Source: Novipirellula galeiformis (GTDB taxonomy: Bacteria; Planctomycetota; Planctomycetia; Pirellulales; Pirellulaceae). Taken from it: DNA of 64,000 nucleotides. A program made the position numbers and the translations under genes. The stretch covers positions 151,693 to 215,692 of the forward strand of contig NZ_SJPT01000009.1 of assembly GCF_007860095.1 (NCBI RefSeq). Reading direction: 5' to 3'. Numbering within the stretch: position 1 is the first letter of the stretch; every line of letters begins with the position of its first letter. The notes under the pieces are model-generated. The model searched no databases. It saw nothing but the letters and a program-made list of their open reading frames with translations, and had not been told where the DNA came from. Below, piece after piece: positions 28,044 through 38,192 of the stretch.

Positions 28044-28065
28044 CCGCAGAACGAGGGTTCTGCGG
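28044..28065 (-). promoter_or_regulatory. Hairpin just upstream of groES
   Basis: CCGCAGAAC (28044-28052) and GTTCTGCGG (28057-28065) form a perfect 9-bp stem with a 4-nt loop. In the minus-strand direction a T5 run appears about 20 bases later, too far for a classic terminator. With the 28090-28130 dyad, it makes two consecutive stems in the groEL-groES gap. Confidence 0.7.
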
Positions 28066-28089
28066 ACGGAAAAAGCGTGCCTCGCGGGA

Positions 28090-28130
28090 GGGATCGTCTC
28101 CGAAACGATGACGTCACGAAAGACGATCCC
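28090..28130 (-). promoter_or_regulatory. 10-bp dyad behind the GGM-tailed groEL
   Basis: GGGATCGTCT (28090-28099) and AGACGATCCC (28121-28130) are perfectly complementary. The 21-base loop contains the palindrome TGACGTCA (28109-28116). It begins about 24 bases after the groEL stop. It may be an attenuating or processing stem, or a protein-binding dyad. Confidence 0.65.
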
Positions 28131-28153
28131 AATCTCGATGCGAGGCGAGTGCA

Positions 28154-29890
<1,737 letters not shown>

Positions 29891-30067
29891 CTAATGAATG
29901 CTGCCGCTTGGCACTCACCCCAAAAGCAGGGGTACAGAGCCGAACAACAACAAAGTAAAGGGATGTGATCAAAAATGTGTGTCTGCCGGAAAAGGCAGCC
30001 GAACCCGTACATTTCCGGGTGGCACGCGCTCTCGCGGGTGAAACGTAAGTCTGCAACGGTGGCAGCA

Positions 30068-30081
30068 GCCAACCGGTTGGC
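30068..30081. promoter_or_regulatory. Perfect 14-bp palindrome upstream of groEL
   Basis: GCCAACCGGTTGGC reads the same on both strands. It lies about 200 bases upstream of the groEL start. GTGGCAC at 30019-30025 and GTGCCAC at 30102-30108 bracket it as a wider inverted repeat. An operator is possible; no known regulator site is matched. Confidence 0.4.
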
Positions 30082-30398
30082 CTCCCTGGAGAGCAACCCG
30101 TGTGCCACGAACACAAAAAGATCCCTAAGTCCAATCCAACAAAGGATTTAAAAAACAAAGCCCGCCTCGCACCCCAATTCCCAATCAAAACGCAATGTCA
30201 GGTTGGCAGAACTTCGTCTCGATCACCTCCGCCACCATCACGCCCCACTAATCACAAAAGCCACCGCCCCCCTTTTGGCCCTCCGCGTGAGAGACCTCCA
30301 GTCGCGAGCCGCGCTCCCAGCCAGAGCGTGTTCTCAGCCAGAGCGGCCACCCCACAGAGCAGCAGTGAAGGGGGAGGGCAGCGGAAGGGGGGACCAGT

Positions 30399-30478
30399 AG
30401 ACGCAAGGGACAGAAGACGCCAGGGACAGAAGACGCCAGGGACAGAAGACGCCAGGGACAGTAGACGCCAAGGAAGGA
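30399..30478. repeat. Tandem repeat, five 16-nt units
   Basis: AGACGCCAGGGACAGA repeats at 30399, 30415, 30431, 30447 and 30463, the first and last with substitutions. There are no spacers, so it is not a CRISPR. The unit is not a multiple of three, which argues against a coding repeat. Confidence 0.92.
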
Positions 30479-30882
30479 CGAGGGTGAGGGGGGCGAGGAG
30501 GCGGGCGAGGAAGAACCTCCCAGCCCAGACAGGCCGCTTGTCCTCGTGAGCTTCCCCCCCTGCCACATCCACAACCTGGATGACGAGAGGGGCCAAATCG
30601 GCTTCGCCACTTGAATCTACCCCCCGACGAACTTCAATGGCGAGAAAATCGATCCATGACGTGGAGGCCACTCCAGGTGTCGGCGACCGAACGGATGGGG
30701 GACAACAAACTCAATTTGACCGTTTTAACCGTCACCAACAGGCCCGGAACGTTTGCCATTCAGAGGAAGTTTACTCAAGAAACGTTGACCGAACGCTGCT
30801 TCAAACGTCCACTTGCTCATGTAGTCTCGCGCGGATTGTGTCCGGGCGTGCAAACATGTTTCTCTCGCACGGGTAACACTGG

Positions 30883-32766
30883 ATGTCGAAACGACGACGC
30901 CTGACCGCTGTTCTCACATTTGCTGCCGCTAGCTTTGCCGCGGCCGATGCGCCAGCCTGCTTCCTAACCGACTGGCTCTACGGACGACAACCCGCCTACG
31001 TCGCTGGCTACGCTCCCTATCCCGTAGCCTCGCCCTATGCGGTCAACTACGGGTATGCGGCCAACTACGGGGCCGCCCCGGTTGCCTATGCGGCGGGTTA
31101 TGCGCCCGCGTCGCCGATGGTCGCGGCGTATCCTCCCGCGTCGCCCCTTTATAGCGCCGCGTATGGTGCGACTCCGCTGACGCCATCGGCAACGCCGCGG
31201 TATCAAATCAGCGGGGTCTACCAAGCCCAACAACCCGCTTACGCCTACAACAACCCTTCGGTTTACACGGGAATGCCAGTGGCGAGTCCGGCGACGGCGC
31301 AAACGTCGTATAGTCTGCCCCTCAATTCAACGCCCACTCCGATTGCAACGGCTTATCCTCCTGCGACGCTCCCGACTGCGACCATCCCAATTCCCAACGG
31401 CGGTATTCCGCTCGCACAACGTCTTCGCGGTAACGCGCCCACGTCGTCGTTCTATGGCGGGGGCAACACCTATCCGATGCAACCATCAGCATCGCAGTCG
31501 TACTCGGCAGGGTATGCCGTGCCAGCGACCGCAATGCCCGCAACCCAAACGGCCCCCCTGTACGTAGTCCCGACGCAACCGCGTGTGGGTGGACTGGGAC
31601 GCTTTTTCAGTTCGCTCTTTGGCACCAACTACCAAACCTCCTATTACCGTGCCCCGGTGACGTACTATCGTCCGGTGACCTCGATCGACCCGGTATCGGG
31701 CACGACGGTCACGACCCAGCGGGCATGCACCTCGTACCTCGACCAACTGCAACGTTCTCCGTACAGCAGTCTCGGTGCGAACCAGCCCAGCGTTTACTCG
31801 CCCACTCCGATCGGACAACCGGTCCCCGCCGGAGCCCCCGCGGACACTTCCCCGTTGAGCCCTCCGAGTTTGAGCGGCGGGCAATTTGCCCCCGCGTATG
31901 GCCAGCCTCCTGCGTACGGGAGCGTGACGTCGCAATCCCCACCGTCTCCCATCGGCAACGTGAACCAAGCCGGTGCGACGGTCGATCCCAACCGCCAATT
32001 CACGATCCCGATCCCTTCCACCACGATGGATCCCTACGCATCGTCCAACGGCAACAGCTCTAGCGCGCCACCGAGTGCCGGCTACGCTCCAAGCAATCTT
32101 GTTCCCAACGGTTACACCCCCAACACCGAACCCCTATCGGGAGCACCTTCGCCGGAGGGCAATGACCGCGCTCCGCTAGATCCGCCGCGACTCGAGTCAG
32201 CTCGCCCTAGCCAAACCGACACCCAAGACCGTTACCCCAGCGACATTGACCGCTACCTGGACGACCACCGCGACAACACCAGCCCCAGTGCAGGTGAACC
32301 CGCAAAATCCAAAATGCAGTGGCAACTGCAAAACCCAGCGGACTCGTCCGTGTTTGGATCCAATTCAACCGAGGCCTCCGACCGCATGATCACGGCCAAT
32401 GAAAAATCAGAGCAAAGCAACCTCGGCTACTCCAGCGCCCATCCCATTCAAGCGCCACCAAACTACGTCTCTCCGTTCCGGCGTCAGACGTTAGAGGTAC
32501 AACCTCAACCCACCGAGCGTGAGCAACCACTCACGGCACCGCCTCTGCCACCAAGCAGCGAACAACCGATCAACGCATCCAACCGTGAGCGCAGCCGCTA
32601 TGCGATTCCGCTGCGAGAAGCGGCACTCGTACGTGAACGAACGCGTGAATCGGAAATGTTGCCCCCGGTGAATCGGACTTATCAACCCGTATCGCGTCAA
32701 TCAGAAACTCGCACGCCCGCCAAACGCAAACGTCAAGAATCGGGCTGGGGTGCCATCACTCCGTGA
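30883..32766 (+). CDS. Secreted proline-, tyrosine- and serine-rich protein of unknown function
   Basis: 627 residues with an N-terminal signal (RRLTAVLTFAAASFAAADAPA). Residues 30-110 are a low-complexity, Tyr/Ala/Pro-rich stretch (YAPYPVASPYAVNYGYAANYG), and the rest is Pro/Ser/Thr-rich with little predicted fold apart from a segment near 235-285 (GGLGRFFSSLFGTNYQTSYYRAPVTYYRPVTSIDPVSG). The C-terminus is basic (TPAKRKRQESGWG). It looks like a surface or cell-wall-associated protein; planctomycetes carry many such YRP-type exported proteins. The prolines make it a likely EF-P client. It stands alone and is flanked on both sides by 16-nt tandem repeats. Confidence 0.85.
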   Translation: MSKRRRLTAVLTFAAASFAAADAPACFLTDWLYGRQPAYVAGYAPYPVASPYAVNYGYAANYGAAPVAYAAGYAPASPMVAAYPPASPLYSAAYGATPLTPSATPRYQISGVYQAQQPAYAYNNPSVYTGMPVASPATAQTSYSLPLNSTPTPIATAYPPATLPTATIPIPNGGIPLAQRLRGNAPTSSFYGGGNTYPMQPSASQSYSAGYAVPATAMPATQTAPLYVVPTQPRVGGLGRFFSSLFGTNYQTSYYRAPVTYYRPVTSIDPVSGTTVTTQRACTSYLDQLQRSPYSSLGANQPSVYSPTPIGQPVPAGAPADTSPLSPPSLSGGQFAPAYGQPPAYGSVTSQSPPSPIGNVNQAGATVDPNRQFTIPIPSTTMDPYASSNGNSSSAPPSAGYAPSNLVPNGYTPNTEPLSGAPSPEGNDRAPLDPPRLESARPSQTDTQDRYPSDIDRYLDDHRDNTSPSAGEPAKSKMQWQLQNPADSSVFGSNSTEASDRMITANEKSEQSNLGYSSAHPIQAPPNYVSPFRRQTLEVQPQPTEREQPLTAPPLPPSSEQPINASNRERSRYAIPLREAALVRERTRESEMLPPVNRTYQPVSRQSETRTPAKRKRQESGWGAITP

Positions 32767-32781
32767 GCGGAGACCGCCCCC

Positions 32782-32898
32782 TTGCCTCGACACGGGGCCT
32801 CCTTGCCTCGACATTGGCTTGCCTTGACTTTGGGTTGCCTTGACACGGGCTCGCCTTGACATTGGGTTGCCTTGACACGGGCTTACCTTGACACGGGG
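32782..32898. repeat. Tandem repeat, seven 16-nt units
   Basis: Units of the form TTGCCTTGACACGGGC start at 32782, 32803, 32819, 32835, 32851, 32867 and 32883; all are 16 nt, and five extra bases separate the first two. It begins 16 bases after the stop of the P/Y-rich gene and ends about 95 bases before the tRNA-Ser. Confidence 0.92.
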
Positions 32899-32993
32899 CA
32901 CTAAAAGCGAAGGCAACAAAAAATTCTGCGTCGGGAACCGGCCAACCTCGGTTTCGTCCACGGTTGGGGTTTGGTAGAGTCTAAAGCTACGCA

Positions 32994-33080
32994 GGATGGG
33001 TGGCCGAGTGGTCGAAGGCAGCAGTCTTGAAAACTGCCGTAGGGGTAACTCTACCGTGGGTTCGAATCCCACTCCATCCG
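32994..33080 (+). tRNA. tRNA-Ser (anticodon UGA)
   Basis: The cloverleaf is complete. The acceptor arm GGATGGG pairs with TCCATCC (33073-33079). The D arm TGGCCGAGTGGTCGAAGGCA is of the class II type. The anticodon stem GCAGT/ACTGC encloses the loop CTTGAAA with anticodon TGA. A long variable arm (CGTAGGGGTAACTCTACCG) and the T-arm GTGGGTTCGAATCCCAC follow. The discriminator base is G, as usual for serine. CCA is not encoded. Confidence 0.97.
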
Positions 33081-33184
33081 CTTCGGTGATTGCCTCGCGG
33101 CAAATACGAATCGCGTCGCGGGCGACCTCCCTTAGCGTCCTCACCGCTTGTTGTTGACGGACCTAGAACGAGGACGATGCTGCC

Positions 33185-33820
33185 GTGAGCCAACTGACCA
33201 AAATCGACCATCCGTTGGCGGCGCACCATCTTTGCACGGTGCGGGACAAGGCGACCCCGTGCAGTGAATTCCGAGCCGCCGTCGGCCGTTTGGCTGTGCT
33301 GGTCGGAGTCTATGCCACCGCAGACCTGCCGACGCGATCCACGGTGATTCAAACGCCAATCGCCGACGCGAATTGCCAACAACTCGCCTCTCCGATCGGG
33401 TTGGTCCCGATTTTGCGAGCGGGACTCGGCATGGTCGCTCCGCTACAGGATCTGTTGCCCGACGCCACCGTTTGGCATCTGGGGCTGTACCGCAATGAAG
33501 AAACCGCAGAACCGGTCGGCTACTACGACAAACTTCCCGACGGGGGTGCACCACACACCGCCCTAGTGCTTGACCCGATGCTCGCGACGGGCGGCTCAGT
33601 CGAAATGGTCATTCGTCGACTGAAAAGTTGGGGTGTTGCTGAAATCCGAGTGCTCAGCATCATTGCTGCCCAGCCCGGCATCGATCGAGTGCAACGCGAT
33701 TTCCCCGATGTCAAACTTTACGTCGCCACGGTCGATCCGGAATTGAACGAACAATCGTTCATCGTGCCGGGGCTGGGGGATGCTGGCGACCGCATCTTCA
33801 ACACGCCACCGCACGAATAA
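33185..33820 (+). CDS. upp: Uracil phosphoribosyltransferase
   Basis: 211 residues starting at a GTG; the nearby ATG at 33178 is out of frame and quickly stopped. It converts uracil and PRPP to UMP (pyrimidine salvage). Family motifs are present: PILRAGLGMVAPLQDLLPDA, the flexible loop region LGLYRNEETAEPVGYYDKLP, the PRPP loop LVLDPMLATGGSVEMVI and the uracil-binding C-terminus YVATVDPELNEQSFIVPGLGDAGDRIFNT. The length is standard. It follows the tRNA-Ser gene by about 100 bases and appears to be a single-gene unit. Confidence 0.97.
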   Translation: MSQLTKIDHPLAAHHLCTVRDKATPCSEFRAAVGRLAVLVGVYATADLPTRSTVIQTPIADANCQQLASPIGLVPILRAGLGMVAPLQDLLPDATVWHLGLYRNEETAEPVGYYDKLPDGGAPHTALVLDPMLATGGSVEMVIRRLKSWGVAEIRVLSIIAAQPGIDRVQRDFPDVKLYVATVDPELNEQSFIVPGLGDAGDRIFNTPPHE

Positions 33821-34473
33821 CGCGTTTTGGCGAGCGGCAAGCTGAACCGGACAAGCACGCAGCGGGCCTCATAACGCAGCAAGCTAGCTAGCCCGGCGCA
33901 CTCGTGCCTTGCCGATTTCTCGACAGCCCGATCGCCCCCCTCTTTTTTTCGGTTGGCAACGGGAATGGACGGCATTGGTTTACCGCTTATGCGTTGTTAC
34001 CCCTCGCTTTTCGCGTAGTGGACAAGGCGACGAACCCCCGTTCGTTCCTTTTTTGCGATCCCCCCGTTGCCTCGCCCAGCACGCTCGACCCTAATTTCCT
34101 AGCTGTAATGCAGCACTAAACGGGACGATTCCTAATACCCGTCACTTCAAAATTAACGCATGCGAATTATCAAATCACAAACCGCTAGCTAGCATTTCCA
34201 TCAAACCCCGCTTAATAGGCACAAGCGACACCTCCCCACAGGGCTATTCCGGTTAAGATCCGATGAAAATCGCTTTGACCACATCGAAAATCCTGGGATA
34301 CTAGAAGAGGAGGGAGCTGGATCACTCAACGACGTCTCATTATTCTCCTCCACCGGCTCCCAAGGGCGATTATGTTTCCTGTATACTGAGTACGTCCTTC
34401 ATTGCAGAGCGAATTATATAGTTTTCATTGATGTTTTTTTGCCTCCATCTCCATCAACGGAAGGCCTTTTCAG
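33821..34473. other. 650-base gene-free region before the sigma factor
   Basis: No gene, RNA or strong terminator was recognised. The self-complementary sequence GCTAGCTAGC occurs at 33883-33892 and at 34184-34193, about 300 bases apart. The region should contain the promoter of the sigma factor operon, which could be autoregulated. Confidence 0.4.
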
Positions 34474-35121
34474 ATGACAACCAAGACACCTGCCCCCGCG
34501 ATTGAAAGTCGAGAGGCGATCTGCGACGTTTCCGACGAGGGACTGATCACGCAGTATCAAAGCTCGGGTGACCGCAGCATTTTCGAGACGTTAATTCAAC
34601 GTTACGAGCGTGAGATATTCAGTTATTTACGACGCTACGTCGGCAATTCCGAGATCGCCGAGGACGCATTCCAGGGGACCTTTTTACAGGTCCACCTAAA
34701 ATGTCAGCAATTCGATTCGTCTCGACGATTCCGTCCTTGGCTGTACGCGATTGCGACGAATCAAGCGATTGACGCGCAACGACGAAACAAGCGGCACCGC
34801 ATGGTCAGCCTGGATCGCAACAACAGCAACGAGAAAGATGAGCGTTCGGGCAGTTGGTCGGAAAAGTTAGTGGGGGACACCCCTGATCCTCACGTCGCGG
34901 CGGCGCAAGAAGAGAACAGCCGCTGGGTAAACCATTCCGTCGAGAGCCTTGGCGAATCGATGCAACAGGTCATCAATTTGGTTTACTACCAAGGTTTAAA
35001 GTACCGCGAAGCTGCGGACATTTTGGGGATTCCGGTCGGAACGGTGAAGAGTCGCCTGCATGCGGCGGTTCAGCGTTTGGGCATTTTGTGGGAAGAGTCT
35101 CACGAAGAACGAAGCGAGTAA
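34474..35121 (+). CDS. ECF-type RNA polymerase sigma factor
   Basis: 215 residues. Region 2 (about 30-100) contains ETLIQRYEREIFSYLRRYVGNSEIAEDAFQGTFLQVH and RFRPWLYAIATNQAIDAQRR. Region 4 (about 150-205) contains MQQVINLVYYQGLKYREAADILGIPVGTVKSRLHAAVQRL, the helix-turn-helix that reads the -35 element. The two are joined by an acidic linker (LDRNNSNEKDERSGSW). It directs polymerase to a stress or envelope regulon that cannot be named. The next gene, 133 bases on, encodes an anti-sigma-like protein, the standard arrangement for this class. Confidence 0.95.
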   Translation: MTTKTPAPAIESREAICDVSDEGLITQYQSSGDRSIFETLIQRYEREIFSYLRRYVGNSEIAEDAFQGTFLQVHLKCQQFDSSRRFRPWLYAIATNQAIDAQRRNKRHRMVSLDRNNSNEKDERSGSWSEKLVGDTPDPHVAAAQEENSRWVNHSVESLGESMQQVINLVYYQGLKYREAADILGIPVGTVKSRLHAAVQRLGILWEESHEERSE

Positions 35122-35254
35122 ATTCTCGATCAACCAGCGACACGGTTCGTCAAAACGTCGAACCACATGCGCAGCACGCGCGTAGAACACGAAGAATGAT
35201 TCGAGCCGTTATGGTCTCGTTGATCCCGTGATTTCAAACCAGTGTTGAAAGTTG

Positions 35255-36328
35255 ATGCACGAAGACTTGCTCGGTTATTTGCTAGGCGCCCTTGAGCCGC
35301 ACGAGATGGATCGTGTGGCCAAGTTGCTCCAGGAAAGCCCCGCAGCGCGTCGCGAACTCGAACAGATCGAGCGCGCCTTGCGTCCGCTCGAAGAGCACTA
35401 CCAGCCCCCCGAGAGCCCTCCCCAAGGGCTGGTTTCCCGGACGTTGGCGAACCTCCCCCCGCTGCCCAAACCCGGCGAGAACGCCCCTGATCCCGTTGTC
35501 TTCGCCGACGTTGATCGCGTCTCGGAGGAAGACCAAGTCACCCTGCCTGCGATGAATAGTGGCAACGGCGTCGACCCTTCGCGACACGCTCCCTTCACTT
35601 GGCTCGACTGGGTTGGCGGCGCCTTGGCGACCGCAATTCTGCTGGCCTTGCTTTTGCCATCCTTGGTGGAAGGTCGTTTTGAAGCTCGAAAAATTGCCTG
35701 CCAGGACCAACTCCGCCAATTTGGAACGGCGCTGACTCAGTACGTTTCCCGGGATCACCAAAACCGCTTACCCGCGGTGGCCAAGGAAGGGCCCGAAGCG
35801 TTCGCCGGGGTGTACTTCATGCGTCTCAACGATGCCGGACTTCTTGGGGATGGCCCAGGACGCTGGTGTGCATCGCTCGGTCGCCCCGAGGAACTTGACG
35901 TTGCGATCGAGAGCCCGAATGAATTCGCCTCGGTCAAAACATTGCACGAAGCGTCGATCGACCGGCTAAAAGAGATCCAGCGATTGGCGGGTGGCCATTA
36001 TGCCTACACCCTGGGCGTGGTGGATGGACAACAATTTGAGTCGCCAAAATTCGAATCACGGTCCTCGTTTGCGGTGATGTCCGACGCGCCGACCCTCCGC
36101 TTTAGCGGTGCGGAAACTCAGCCGCAAAGCATGGGGCACAGCGGCTTTGGCATCAACGTCCTGTACGAAGATGGGCGGGTCCAATTCCTGTCGCTTTCAT
36201 CGCTCGATGGAATTCCGGATCACCCTTGGCTAAACCATCGCGGGCAAGTCGAAGCGGGGGTGAACATCGACGACGCTTCGTTGGCGCCAAGTTGGCGGCC
36301 ACCGTTCACCGATGTTCGGCAACGCTAG
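35255..36328 (+). CDS. Anti-sigma-like membrane protein with a pilin/DUF1559-like exterior
   Basis: 357 residues from the ATG at 35255 (a TTG one codon earlier is less likely). The cytoplasmic N-terminus (HEDLLGYLLGALEPHEMDRVAKLL...ARRELEQIERALRPLE) matches anti-sigma proteins but lacks the HxxxCxxC zinc motif. A single membrane segment at about 118-137 (LDWVGGALATAILLALLLPS) runs straight into EGRFEARKIACQDQLRQFGTALTQY, which copies the layout of DUF1559 pseudopilins (AAREAARRMQCSNNLKQL..AL..Y). The end contains a DG motif (VLYEDGRVQFLS) like the DUF1559 signature. So a sigma-binding domain appears joined to a pilin-like sensor or scaffold. Pairing with the upstream sigma factor is inferred from position. 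Confidence 0.82.
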   Translation: MHEDLLGYLLGALEPHEMDRVAKLLQESPAARRELEQIERALRPLEEHYQPPESPPQGLVSRTLANLPPLPKPGENAPDPVVFADVDRVSEEDQVTLPAMNSGNGVDPSRHAPFTWLDWVGGALATAILLALLLPSLVEGRFEARKIACQDQLRQFGTALTQYVSRDHQNRLPAVAKEGPEAFAGVYFMRLNDAGLLGDGPGRWCASLGRPEELDVAIESPNEFASVKTLHEASIDRLKEIQRLAGGHYAYTLGVVDGQQFESPKFESRSSFAVMSDAPTLRFSGAETQPQSMGHSGFGINVLYEDGRVQFLSLSSLDGIPDHPWLNHRGQVEAGVNIDDASLAPSWRPPFTDVRQR

Positions 36329-36390
36329 CGTTGCCCATCACAGCGGGCCAAGCCAGTGTTCTCAACTGGATTGCTGGCACGCGAATCTCG

Positions 36391-37893
36391 CTAATCGGCC
36401 TTCGTCGCAAGCATCGCCGCCGTACTCGAACGCCGCTGGAGCGTTGGTAGTACCGGGGAATCGAGAAACGCTCCATTGGGCCGAACCCCAAGCACACGCA
36501 CTCGCACCCTTGAGACCAGTCTTCGCCCCGGCTGAATTCCCAACAGCAATCCGAGAGCGCAGAAACGCCCGATCGACGATATTCCGAACAGGATCCAGTA
36601 AGCTTCTTGGCTGGCACCAAAGTAGGCCAAAACCCCGCCTCCGATCGCAGCACCGCCGCACCATGCGGTGCAGTTGGCGAAGTTATAGAGCGTCAGCATT
36701 TTGGTTCTTCGGCTGACAGGCACCGCGTCAAAGATCAACAGAAAGAAACCGAGCTCATAAGCCGCCCACACCACTCCGCTGAGCATTTGGATGATCGCGA
36801 GCCACCAAAAATTGCTCGACACAATCCACAACGAAGCAATCGGAACGATGCCGATGCCACCGGTCCATAACAATCGCTTCGCACCGTACCGGCGACTGAA
36901 ATTCCCCCAAAACGACAGGGCAAGCACCTTGGAAACAAACGTGATTGCAAGCAACGTCACGAAATCACGATAGGACAGCGACAACTTTTCGAGCATGTAG
37001 GGTGAGAAATAAGGCCCACTGAGCTGAACCATCCCTTGCACCAACACGAGGTAGCCGAGCAAGCGGATCGCAGAAATGCCAATAGAGGAGGGGGGCGTCC
37101 CCGTCTCTGCGGCTCCCCGTTGCGGCTTCGCTTTCTCATCCGAATCCGCTGCACTATCCGAGCCCGCTGCACTATCCGAGTCCGCATTACTAACGGAGTC
37201 CGCTGTAGAATCTGAGTCCGCTGGCAAACCAAACGATGCTCCCGATTGCGAAACAATGTTCGCATCTGCCCGCACCTCGGTTCGGTGCATCGCGAGCATG
37301 GCTACGGATAAAAAGCGAAACAAGCTGGCCCCAAAAAAGGCGATCGCAAACCCGATCGTAACCCAGTCGCCCTGTTCAGCCAGCTGCAGCAGCATGCCGC
37401 CACCGACTAGTCCAGCCAAGGTGGTCGCTTGCGCCCACTTAGTTCGACGAGCGAAATAGCTAATGCGTAAGCGTGAGGGGACAACCCTCTCGATCCAGGT
37501 ATTCCACGCCGGTCCGGTTGCCAAACCAGAAGCCCAGTACAGCGAGGCGAAGACCAACAACCACAACAATGAAATCGAACCGAACATGGCCGCGATCGCG
37601 ATCGGAATCAGGCTGGCCGCTTGCAGCGTGCCACAGAAAACGACCCAACGTTGTTCCAATCCGAACCATCGCACGGCTGCAGGGGAAATCAACTGCGCCA
37701 TTCCGCCAAAGAATAGCGGAACGCTGCCAACCAAACCTGCGGCAACTTCGCCAAGGCCGATCGCCAACGCGAAGGCGGCAAAATAGGTTTCCCCCAGCCC
37801 CACCATCACTCCATAACTTGCTCCGTCGACGAGACTCGCCCGGAGATTCGATCTCGTTACCGACGACGCGTTGGAACCAAAAAACATTGACAT
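36391..37893 (-). CDS. MFS transporter
   Basis: The start at 37893 (MSMFFGSNASSVTRSNLRASLVDGASYGVMVGLGETYFAAFAL) is preferred over 37983, whose extra 30 residues are arginine- and cysteine-rich. It has 500 residues and about 12 membrane segments in two halves. The cytoplasmic loop between the halves (about 215-260) is an acidic run of ADSDS repeats. The C-terminal 35 residues are basic. The substrate is not indicated by sequence. It is divergent from the GNAT-nitrilase gene of the amidoligase operon, so export of that pathway's product is possible; this is inference from position only. Confidence 0.88.
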   Translation of the reverse strand: MSMFFGSNASSVTRSNLRASLVDGASYGVMVGLGETYFAAFALAIGLGEVAAGLVGSVPLFFGGMAQLISPAAVRWFGLEQRWVVFCGTLQAASLIPIAIAAMFGSISLLWLLVFASLYWASGLATGPAWNTWIERVVPSRLRISYFARRTKWAQATTLAGLVGGGMLLQLAEQGDWVTIGFAIAFFGASLFRFLSVAMLAMHRTEVRADANIVSQSGASFGLPADSDSTADSVSNADSDSAAGSDSAADSDEKAKPQRGAAETGTPPSSIGISAIRLLGYLVLVQGMVQLSGPYFSPYMLEKLSLSYRDFVTLLAITFVSKVLALSFWGNFSRRYGAKRLLWTGGIGIVPIASLWIVSSNFWWLAIIQMLSGVVWAAYELGFFLLIFDAVPVSRRTKMLTLYNFANCTAWCGGAAIGGGVLAYFGASQEAYWILFGISSIGRFCALGLLLGIQPGRRLVSRVRVRVLGVRPNGAFLDSPVLPTLQRRSSTAAMLATKAD

Positions 37894-38192
37894 CAACGTG
37901 AAAAGCGAGTGGTCTAAGTGGCGTAAACAGCAAGGGCGACGCGGTTCCCCAGAGCGCCAAGGTTCTGACAAACCGCACCCCAAAAATCAAGCTGCCTCGA
38001 ATTGCGAATCTTGTACGAAGAAGTCGCCTTTGAAATCGAGAGGAAAATCTTTTCTAAAGTTCGCGATTGACCACTCGTCCAAACGTCCGCGGTGGATATG
38101 ATTCGCCAAAGCACGCTATTTTTCTGATTGAAATCACTGCAGCGCCCCATCATTCCACCGAATCCTCCCGAGAAGCGAAAGAGACCGAATAC

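Noticed and set aside
30100..30671. Open frames on both strands over the 16-nt repeat (149, 139 and 120 residues)
   Set aside because: The repeat unit is not a multiple of three and the frames consist of repeat translation with no family features.
32782..32898. CRISPR array
   Set aside because: Units are directly adjacent without spacers, and no cas genes are present.
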